A stretch of DNA of 5,438 nucleotides from JAXGPP01 sp964436865 (GTDB taxonomy: Bacteria; Planctomycetota; Planctomycetia; Pirellulales; Thermoguttaceae), in assembly GCA_964436865.1 (NCBI GenBank), contig CAYTFK010000418.1, positions 1 to 5,438 of the forward strand, written 5' to 3'. The position numbers and the translations under genes were made by a program. Position 1 is the stretch's first letter; each line of letters starts with the position of its first letter. Positions 1 to 5,189 of this stretch are shown one piece after another. The notes under the pieces are model-generated. The model worked only from the letters and a program-made list of their open reading frames with translations, ran no database searches and was not told where the DNA came from.

Positions 1-158
1 GGATGCCGGGCCACACCCGTAGAATAGCGCTCGTTTCCGTCCTTGAGCATCTTGAGCACTTGTGCGGGGGCGACGTCCGGCGCTGCTTCCGATGCGAATG
101 CCGGAAAGCCGGCAGCGAGGAGCGTGAGGAGAACAATCGAGTGCAAGCAGGTCTTCAT
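1..158 (-). CDS. Exported beta-type carbonic anhydrase, N-terminal part only (gene runs off the left edge)
   Basis: Carbonic anhydrases interconvert CO2 and bicarbonate; this one would act outside the cytoplasm. Reading the minus strand from the ATG at 158-156 gives 53 residues, open to the window edge. The start MKTCLHSIVLLTLLAAG is a Sec-type signal peptide: one Lys, a hydrophobic core, then a likely cleavage near AFA-SEA at residues 21-25. The mature start contains AQVLKMLKDGNERYSTG (residues 32-48), which resembles the conserved N-terminal helix of beta-class enzymes (LxxLxxGNxRF/Y). The zinc ligands (CxDxR, HxxC) would lie beyond the edge and cannot be checked. An AAAGGA Shine-Dalgarno at 174-169 lies 10 nt before the ATG and supports this start. 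It lies 134 nt downstream of the RACo-like gene on the same strand, so it could be the last gene of that operon or have its own promoter. The family call rests on one short motif. Confidence 0.7.
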   Translation of the reverse strand, partial: MKTCLHSIVLLTLLAAGFPAFASEAAPDVAPAQVLKMLKDGNERYSTGVARH

Positions 159-292
159 TGCTGATGGATCCTTTGAAGGAGATATCGCGGCCTGGGAGGT
201 AGAGGCGTTCACGACTGACACTCGCGGACCGGTTATTGTTTGCGTTCCTGGCGAGCCGGCAGCCGAGGGAGGCAAAGGACGGCGGGAAAGGC
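159..292. other. Intergenic gap between the RACo-like gene and the carbonic anhydrase gene
   Basis: These 134 nt hold the AAAGGA ribosome binding site of the carbonic anhydrase gene (174-169, minus strand). I see no clear intrinsic terminator with a T-tract behind the RACo-like gene and no convincing -35/-10 pair. Read-through from the upstream operon is therefore possible, but the gap is long enough for a separate promoter. Confidence 0.4.
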
Positions 293-2137
293 TCACTCTG
301 GGAATATCATTGCGTCGGCGAAGGCCCATTGGAAGCCGTGATCGGTGGAGAGGTCGATGTGCTCGGTACGGCGGGCGAGATCATCGGCTTCGCGGCGGGC
401 CTCGACCGAAAGCAGCGCCAGCCGCGCCCCGGCCAGCGAAGTGTTGCCCTGATAGCGGATGCGGTGACGGGGGACGTCGGGAGGCAGGAGTCCGATGCGC
501 TGGGCGTTCTTGCGGCGGATGAAATTGCCGAACCCGCCTGCAATGAGCACCACTTCCAGATCGCCGGGACCAAGGCCGGCACGCCGGAGCAAGAGGACAA
601 TGCCGGCGCGGATCGCGCCGCTGGCCAACTGCAACTGGCGAATGTCGCGCTGGGTGAGCAGGATCGCGCGGCGGCTGGCGGAGTCGTCCGCGTCGGCCAA
701 CAGAAACGCCGGGTGGCCATCGTGCTGGGTTATTCGGCGGCGGAGATCCGGAAGGAGATCCTGGGGCAACTGATCGCCGACGGCGAGGCGCCCTTCCGGA
801 CTGAGCAGGCCTTGTCGCAGGAGTTCGGCGGCCACGTCGATCAACGCGGATCCACAGAGTCCGACGGGCGGCACACCGCCGATCACGTTGGCATGCAGCC
901 GCTCGTCGACGACCACCTTCTCGATAGCACCATTGGCGGCGCGCATGCCGTGCAATATCCGCGCGCCTTCGAAGGCGGGTCCGGCCGCGGTCGCGGCGGC
1001 CAGCAGCTTGCCCCGGTGGGCGAGCACGATCTCGCCGTTGGTGCCGATGTCGACCAGCAGCGCTGCGCCGTCGGCCTCGGCCAAGCCGGTGGCGAGCATT
1101 CCGGCCACTGTATCGCCGCCGACAAAACCGCCGATGACCGGCAAGAAGTAGACTCGGCCGCGCGGATGGATTTCAAGGCCCAGATCGGCTGCCGCGGCGC
1201 GGATGCCTCCGCCCATGGCGGGAACGAACGGCACCTCGCCGAGATACCGCGGGTCGATTCCGGCCAGCAGGTGCTGCATTGTCGTGTTGCCGGCCACCGC
1301 GATGTCGTAGATCTGTTGCCGGGCAACATGCGTCTCGGAAGCCAGCTCGCCGATCAACTCGTTGATCGCCGACGCGACGGCACGCTGGAGCTCTGCAAGC
1401 CCCGCCGTTGAGTCGGCGGCATGCTGGATCCGCGAGATCACGTCATCGCCGAAGCTCGTCTGCGGGTTGAGCCGCGTCGCCACGCCGAGCTGCTGGCCGG
1501 ACGTCAGATCAACGAGCGCGGCAACAAGCGTCGTGGTTCCCACATCGACGGCGACACCGTAGCAGGCCGCCTCGGTATTGCCGAATTCGAAATCGATCAA
1601 CGCACCGTCGATGGCGACTGCAGTGCCGCGAAAACCGTGGGCGCGAAGCTGGCCTGGAAGCCGGCGGATCATTTCCAGGCCGCAAGCGATCGGGCCAAGC
1701 GAGGCTTCGAGCCGGACAAGGTCGGGCCGTTCGTCGCCGCGGCCCGGCGGCGGCAACTCGATGTAATGCTTGCGAACCGCCGGATGCAACCGGGCCGCGG
1801 GGCCCTCAGCGGTAGTGGTGAGGATCTGGTGGCCGTCGCCCACAACCGAGGTGGCCGGTACAAAAACGGTCATCGGAGCGACGACAGGAGTGCGGCAGGC
1901 CAGGCGCTCGCCGGCCGCCAATTCGTCGGCCGTCAGATGGTTCCGCTCGTCCTCGGTAGGGTCGCCCGCGCCGCGGCGCACGACGACGCGGCACTTGCCG
2001 CAGATGCCCTCGCCGCCGCAAGGCATTTCGAACGCCAGTCCGGCCAGCGCGGCGGCCTCGACGAGCCAGGTGCCCGGCAGAACAAACACGGTTTTGCCAA
2101 GCGGCTGGAAAGTGACGGCAACCTCGACGTCAGGCAT
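293..2137 (-). CDS. Ferredoxin-ASKHA ATPase, RACo/RamA-like reductive activator of corrinoid proteins (DUF4445 family)
   Basis: Proteins of this type use ATP and a [2Fe-2S] cluster to reduce inactive Co(II) corrinoid proteins back to Co(I), serving cobalamin-dependent methyl transfer in the cytoplasm. The 614-residue product starts with a 2Fe-2S ferredoxin domain (about 1-95) with ligands C40, C46, C49 and C81 (CGGEGICGKC, then LACR). A linker follows (about 96-190). The ASKHA domain shows GVAVDVGTTT (194-203), AVAGNTTMQHLL (280-291), GGDTVAG (340-346), VDIGTNGEI (362-370), LIAGGFGNFI (531-540) and QGNTSLAGAR (563-572). The C-terminal tail is typical of the family, and length and domain order look complete. 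An upstream in-frame TTG at 2182 would add 15 residues, but I chose the ATG at 2137-2135 because the ferredoxin fold begins right there and because it overlaps the LysR stop (ATGCCTGA, 8 nt), suggesting translational coupling. No corrinoid protein or methyltransferase is visible, so the partner is unknown. The exact subfamily is uncertain; the domain architecture is not. Confidence 0.9.
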   Translation of the reverse strand: MPDVEVAVTFQPLGKTVFVLPGTWLVEAAALAGLAFEMPCGGEGICGKCRVVVRRGAGDPTEDERNHLTADELAAGERLACRTPVVAPMTVFVPATSVVGDGHQILTTTAEGPAARLHPAVRKHYIELPPPGRGDERPDLVRLEASLGPIACGLEMIRRLPGQLRAHGFRGTAVAIDGALIDFEFGNTEAACYGVAVDVGTTTLVAALVDLTSGQQLGVATRLNPQTSFGDDVISRIQHAADSTAGLAELQRAVASAINELIGELASETHVARQQIYDIAVAGNTTMQHLLAGIDPRYLGEVPFVPAMGGGIRAAAADLGLEIHPRGRVYFLPVIGGFVGGDTVAGMLATGLAEADGAALLVDIGTNGEIVLAHRGKLLAAATAAGPAFEGARILHGMRAANGAIEKVVVDERLHANVIGGVPPVGLCGSALIDVAAELLRQGLLSPEGRLAVGDQLPQDLLPDLRRRITQHDGHPAFLLADADDSASRRAILLTQRDIRQLQLASGAIRAGIVLLLRRAGLGPGDLEVVLIAGGFGNFIRRKNAQRIGLLPPDVPRHRIRYQGNTSLAGARLALLSVEARREADDLARRTEHIDLSTDHGFQWAFADAMIFPE

Positions 2138-3083
2138 GGCCGTGGGTCCCCAACGCGTTTGGAACAGCTTCGATCGGCTCAACCTCAGGCTGCGCCTGGT
2201 CTCCCTGCTGCAGCTTGAGCAATTCCATGAATTTCATCGCAGTGGGTGTAAAAGTCTTGCGTTGCCGATGGATGATGCCGATCGGACGCTCGAGTTGCGG
2301 GGCAATGAGTCGCACCGCCGCCAGGCTGCCGGCCTGCGTCTCGCGGCGCACCGTCGGTTCGGGAAGGATACTGATGCCGGCGCCGATTTCAACCGCCTGC
2401 TTGATGGTCTCGATATTGTCGAATTCCATGACTACCCGGACCGAGACCGAGCGCTGGCGCAGGTAGCGGTCGACCTCTTTACGGATGATCAGGTCGCGGT
2501 CGAAGGCGACGAAGTCTTCGTCGCGAAGGTGCTCGGCGGTAATCGCCTTGCGGCCGGCGAGCTTGTGTTCGGGATGGCAGACCAGCACCATCCGCTCGCT
2601 CCGCAGCGGAACGACGGCGATGTCGGCGGACGATGCCGGATAGGAGATGACTCCCAGATCGATCTCGGAGTTGAGCACCGCATCGTAGATCTTATTGGGG
2701 CGGAGGTATTCCAGCCGGACCTTGGCCTTGGGATATCGTCGCATGAATTGCTGCATGCAGCGGCTCATGTCGTGAAGACCAACCGAGTAGATCGCCGCCA
2801 CACGGACCGTACCGCCTACTTCCTTGCGCAGCGACCGCACGCGGGCCTCAACCGAATCGTAGACCTCGAGCATCTCGCGCAAGCCTTCGTAGCAGACCTG
2901 GCCCTCGGGGGTGAGCACAAAGGGGCGCTTGGTGCGGTCGACCAGTTGCACACCGAAATGACGTTCCATACGATGGACGGACTGGGTGGCCGCCGACTGA
3001 CTGACTTCGTTGGCCGCCGCGCCGCGTGAGAAGCTCTGGTGCTGCACGACGTCGCAAAAGAGGCGGATCGTCTCGATATTCAT
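2130..3083 (-). CDS. LysR-type transcriptional regulator
   Basis: This is a DNA-binding regulator that normally works as a tetramer responding to a small co-inducer. The 317-residue product has an N-terminal winged helix-turn-helix (about 1-60): MNIETIRLFCDVVQHQSFSR, then the recognition region SQSAATQSVHRMERHFG (28-44), LVDRTKRPFVLTPEG (47-61). A linker helix (about 62-90) leads into a LysR substrate-binding domain starting at GGTVRVAAIYS (90-100), with SEIDLGVISYP and GAGISILPEPTV as family landmarks. A tail of about 25 residues follows the usual family end. The ATG at 3083-3081 is preferred over a GTG at 3101-3099 because GAAGG sits 8 nt before it, while the GTG lacks a ribosome site and the ATG fits the usual LysR N-terminus. 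The stop overlaps the next gene's ATG by 8 nt. The gene diverges from a dehydrogenase across two perfect LysR boxes, so autoregulation and control of that gene are likely. The inducer cannot be read from sequence. Confidence 0.93.
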   Translation of the reverse strand: MNIETIRLFCDVVQHQSFSRGAAANEVSQSAATQSVHRMERHFGVQLVDRTKRPFVLTPEGQVCYEGLREMLEVYDSVEARVRSLRKEVGGTVRVAAIYSVGLHDMSRCMQQFMRRYPKAKVRLEYLRPNKIYDAVLNSEIDLGVISYPASSADIAVVPLRSERMVLVCHPEHKLAGRKAITAEHLRDEDFVAFDRDLIIRKEVDRYLRQRSVSVRVVMEFDNIETIKQAVEIGAGISILPEPTVRRETQAGSLAAVRLIAPQLERPIGIIHRQRKTFTPTAMKFMELLKLQQGDQAQPEVEPIEAVPNALGTHGHA

Positions 3084-3112
3084 AAGGGGGGCCTTCGCCA
3101 CGGCTGACTTGT

Positions 3113-3127
3113 ATAAGAGAAGCTTAT
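3113..3127. promoter_or_regulatory. LysR box 1, ATAAG-N5-CTTAT
   Basis: This is a perfect 5-bp inverted repeat with a 5-nt spacer (AGAAG). It meets the T-N11-A rule for LysR-type operators (T3114, A3126) and also the TNA-N7-TNA pattern described for CbbR/CmpR-type members. It lies closer to the LysR gene. By family habit one of the two boxes would be the high-affinity recognition site and the other the activation site; which is which cannot be told here. Confidence 0.75.
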
Positions 3128-3128
3128 C

Positions 3129-3143
3129 ATAAGCGTTTCTTAT
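3129..3143. promoter_or_regulatory. LysR box 2, ATAAG-N5-CTTAT
   Basis: This is a second perfect copy of the same inverted repeat (spacer CGTTT; T3130 and A3142 give T-N11-A). It begins 16 bp after box 1, with one base (C3128) between them. It lies 13 nt upstream of the TAAAAT -10 candidate of the dehydrogenase, so a regulator bound here would sit over or next to the -35 position, as an activation site should. Confidence 0.75.
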
Positions 3144-3226
3144 TTACAAGGACGTGTAAAATCATCGTTAACGGGGGACCGGAACTGGTCCGACGCAGGG
3201 TTTGGGGAACGCCTTGGGAGTCGAGC

Positions 3227-4258
3227 ATGAAAGCGCTGGTCCTGACCGCCTACAACCGGTTTGAATTTTGTGATGTGCCCCCGCCGCCGGTCGGACCTCG
3301 GGACGTGCTCGTCGCGGTGAAGGCCTGCGGGATCTGTGGCAGCGACGTGCACGGCATGGATGGTTCGAGCGGCCGCAGGGTGCCCCCCATCATCATGGGA
3401 CACGAGGCGTCAGGAGTGATTATCGAGGTCGGTCCCCAGGTGAGCGGCTGGCAGGCAGGAGATCGGGTAACGTTCGACTCGACGGTTTACTGCGGCCGTT
3501 GCCACTACTGCTCGCGCGGGCAGGTGAACCTCTGCGACCACCGCCAGGTTCTGGGCGTTTCATGCGGCGAGTTTCGGCGCGACGGGGCGTACGCGGAATT
3601 CGTGGTGGTGCCGGAGAACATTCTGTATCGACTGCCGGACGGGGTGTCGTTTGAACAGGCGGCGATGGTCGAGCCGGTGTCAATTGCCGTGCACGCGGTC
3701 TCTCGCGTTCCGGTGAGACTCAATGACACCGCCGTGGTGATGGGCACCGGCATGATCGGCCTGCTCGTCGTGCAGGCGCTCCGGGCGGCAGGCTGCGGAC
3801 CGATCATCGCCATCGACGTCGAGCGCGCCAAGCTGGAGCTCGCTCGACGGCTCGGAGCCGACGAGGGACTTTCGCCGCGCGGGTGCGACTTGGCGGCCGA
3901 GGTGCAGCGGCGGACGGGCGGCCGCGGCGCCGACATCGTGATCGAGGCCGCCGGTTTCTCCGAGACCGTGGCGCAAGCAGTGCGATTGGCGCGCAAGGGA
4001 GGGAGTGTCGGCCTGGTCGGCAACCTGTCGCCGCAGGTTGAACTGCCGCTGCAGGCGGCGGTGACCAGGGAGCTTACGCTGTACGGTTCATGCGCGTCGT
4101 CGGGCGAATACCCGGCCTGCCTCGACCTGATTGCACGTGGTGCGATTAAGGTCGAGCCGCTGATGTCGTCGGTTGCGCCGCTGGAAGAAGGGGCCAAGTG
4201 GTTTGAGCGTCTGTACCATCGCGAGCCGGGATTGATGAAGGTCATTTTGCAGCCATGA
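3227..4258 (+). CDS. Zinc-dependent medium-chain alcohol/polyol dehydrogenase, NAD-type
   Basis: This cytoplasmic enzyme oxidises a secondary alcohol (sugar alcohol, threonine or similar) with NAD(P)+. The 343-residue product has the usual length. An N-terminal GroES-like domain carries the catalytic zinc site, C37 (ACGICGSDVHG), H59-E60 (GHEASG) and E149 (MVEPVSIAVHA), and the structural zinc cysteines C89, C92, C95 and C103. The Rossmann domain has GTGMIG (173-178), and D197 at the end of the second strand (IIAIDVER) favours NAD over NADP. The C-terminus returns to the catalytic domain. All expected metal ligands are present, so it should be active. The ATG at 3227 follows GGGAG by 6 nt. 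It is read away from the LysR gene across the tandem LysR boxes and is the obvious target of that regulator. It belongs to the sorbitol/threonine/butanediol dehydrogenase group; the substrate cannot be fixed from these motifs. Confidence 0.92.
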   Translation: MKALVLTAYNRFEFCDVPPPPVGPRDVLVAVKACGICGSDVHGMDGSSGRRVPPIIMGHEASGVIIEVGPQVSGWQAGDRVTFDSTVYCGRCHYCSRGQVNLCDHRQVLGVSCGEFRRDGAYAEFVVVPENILYRLPDGVSFEQAAMVEPVSIAVHAVSRVPVRLNDTAVVMGTGMIGLLVVQALRAAGCGPIIAIDVERAKLELARRLGADEGLSPRGCDLAAEVQRRTGGRGADIVIEAAGFSETVAQAVRLARKGGSVGLVGNLSPQVELPLQAAVTRELTLYGSCASSGEYPACLDLIARGAIKVEPLMSSVAPLEEGAKWFERLYHREPGLMKVILQP

Positions 4259-4422
4259 TTGCAGATGATCGCGATTTCGGCGGCGGACGCTACCGCAGTC
4301 TCTGGCAGCTTGTCCCGGCCAGCGATCGCTGCTACAGTTGACCGTGCGCGTTGGCCCGAGACACTTGCTCACGAACGCTGGTTCTGGCTGAAGACCAGTC
4401 GCAATAAAGACGGATAGACGAG
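4259..4422. other. Intergenic region between the dehydrogenase and the orphan gene
   Basis: These 164 nt contain no T-tailed terminator that I can see behind the dehydrogenase. They hold a perfect 12-bp palindrome, CAGCGATCGCTG (4320-4331), and a TTGACC hexamer (4338-4343) that could serve as a -35. The hexamers 16-17 nt further on (GACACT, ACACTT) are poor -10 matches. The ribosome site before the ATG at 4423 is weak (GGA at 4412-4414). The next gene could have its own promoter or be read from the dehydrogenase. Confidence 0.4.
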
Positions 4423-5091
4423 ATGTCCCAATATCAGATATCGCTGATCGACCGACCTCGCTCGTGGCAGCCGGAAGGGCCGGATGATGTGCCTTCGTCA
4501 CCAGGAAAGCTGCTCGAAACGCTGGGCGGAGCGGACCACGTCTTCGGAGCGGTTCGGCAGGCGATCGCCTACAACGAGGCGGCGCAGCAAGAGGGCCGTG
4601 GAAATTGGGCCGTGGTCGTCCAGCCGGGAAGCCTCGGGCACATCTGGCCAGGGGCGCGGCTCTGCACGCCGCTGCGCTACAAGATCATGGCCGTGTGGTG
4701 GCCCGGCGGCTGGGAGCCGCAGAATCCGCTGGACGTGCCGAACTGCGTCTGGCGTGCGCAGGGTGAGCCGGACGGCGATCCGATGGGTTATGCGGACGCC
4801 GTCGCCCGGGTGCGGGCTCTGAACCGACAGAGCATGGACCACGCGGGGACAATGTGGTACGTGGTAATCGCGTTGGAGAACGAGCCGATTTCACGAACTG
4901 TGTCATACGATCCTGCCGGCACGCAGACCACGGTGGAAGTGCGGCGACTGCACGTGGTACGACCGGAGGAAGGGGGCGGGCATGGCGACTGCTCGCACTG
5001 CCCTGCGCACAGTTTTGAATGTGCCCGTGAGAACTGGCTTTCGCTGGAGCAGGCCGCGACCACGGAAACGAGCCGCGGTGCGGAGGGCTGA
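4423..5091 (+). CDS. Hypothetical protein of 222 residues with an internal repeat and a C-terminal Cys/His cluster
   Basis: I do not recognise this family. The product has no signal peptide or membrane segment and should be cytoplasmic. Two segments align without gaps at an offset of 83 residues: 43-67 (AVRQAIAYN ... WAVVVQ) and 126-150 (AVARVRALN ... WYVVIA). They share Ala, Val, Ala, Asn, Trp, Val, Val at equal spacing, with exactly 11 residues from the Asn to the Trp. Each looks like a helix running into a strand, suggesting two copies of a small alpha/beta unit. A Trp/Pro-rich middle (about 74-111, with VWWPGGWEP) lies between them. Near the C-terminus H187, C190, H192, C193, H196 and C200 (HGDCSHCPAHSFEC) could bind a metal such as zinc. 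The codon pattern is GC-rich like its neighbours and the frame ends 34 nt before a terminator, so it is very likely a real gene. The start at 4423 has only a weak ribosome site. Confidence 0.75.
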   Translation: MSQYQISLIDRPRSWQPEGPDDVPSSPGKLLETLGGADHVFGAVRQAIAYNEAAQQEGRGNWAVVVQPGSLGHIWPGARLCTPLRYKIMAVWWPGGWEPQNPLDVPNCVWRAQGEPDGDPMGYADAVARVRALNRQSMDHAGTMWYVVIALENEPISRTVSYDPAGTQTTVEVRRLHVVRPEEGGGHGDCSHCPAHSFECARENWLSLEQAATTETSRGAEG

Positions 5092-5125
5092 GCTCGGCGA
5101 AGCCGTATCGCCGCGAATCAACAGC

Positions 5126-5160
5126 CAGGGCGGCAGGAATTCTGCCGCCCTGAGTCTTTT
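5126..5160 (+). terminator. Intrinsic terminator after the hypothetical gene
   Basis: An 11-bp perfect GC-rich stem (CAGGGCGGCAG at 5126-5136 pairing with CTGCCGCCCTG at 5142-5152) encloses the loop GAATT and is followed by AGTCTTTT (5153-5160). It lies 34 nt past the stop of the 222-residue protein. Because the gene on the right is convergent, the same hairpin may also stop minus-strand transcripts, but there the following bases (GGCTGTTGATT) have no proper T-tract. Confidence 0.85.
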
Positions 5161-5189
5161 CAGGCCGCCCTTAGCCGGGGTCAGCAGGG

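Larger units (their letters stand above)
3108..3150. repeat. Nested inverted repeat enclosing both LysR boxes (CTTGTA ... TACAAG)
   Basis: CTTGTA at 3108-3113 is the exact reverse complement of TACAAG at 3145-3150, enclosing the two ATAAG-N5-CTTAT boxes. The centre also holds the perfect palindrome GCTTAT-C-ATAAGC (3122-3134). The outer arms are placed slightly asymmetrically about C3128. The whole looks like a compound operator rather than a terminator, as no run of T follows on either strand. Confidence 0.65.
3084..3226. promoter_or_regulatory. Divergent promoter region between the LysR gene and the dehydrogenase
   Basis: This 143-nt region separates two divergently read genes and contains an AT-rich island (about 3107-3165) in otherwise GC-rich DNA. 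Plus strand: TAAAAT at 3157-3162 is a good -10 candidate with only a weak -35 (no TTGACA-like hexamer at 16-18 nt), as expected for an activator-dependent promoter; GGGAG at 3216-3220 is the ribosome site of the dehydrogenase, 6 nt before its ATG. Minus strand: TATGAT (3131-3126) and TTATAC (3116-3111) are -10-like for the LysR gene but overlap the operator, so a bound regulator could repress its own gene. The promoter assignments are inference; the repeats are listed separately. Confidence 0.7.

Noticed and set aside
2138..2182. TTG start for the RACo-like protein, adding 15 residues.
   Set aside because: The added residues do not belong to the ferredoxin fold and no good ribosome site precedes the TTG; the ATG at 2137 overlaps the upstream stop in a typical coupled arrangement.
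236..2218. Two long plus-strand open frames (236-1411 and 1421-2218) antisense to the RACo-like gene.
   Set aside because: Their translations are compositionally odd, match no family I recognise and mirror a clear, full-length minus-strand gene; long antisense frames are expected in GC-rich coding DNA.
1770..3029. A 419-residue plus-strand open frame antisense to the LysR gene and the start of the activator.
   Set aside because: It spans two well-supported minus-strand genes and shows no domain motif; it is a GC-driven shadow.
4322..4569. Two GCGATCGC octamers (4322-4329 and 4561-4568), the HIP1 motif of cyanobacteria.
   Set aside because: Two copies in GC-rich DNA are not enough to indicate a HIP1-rich genome, and nothing else suggests cyanobacteria.
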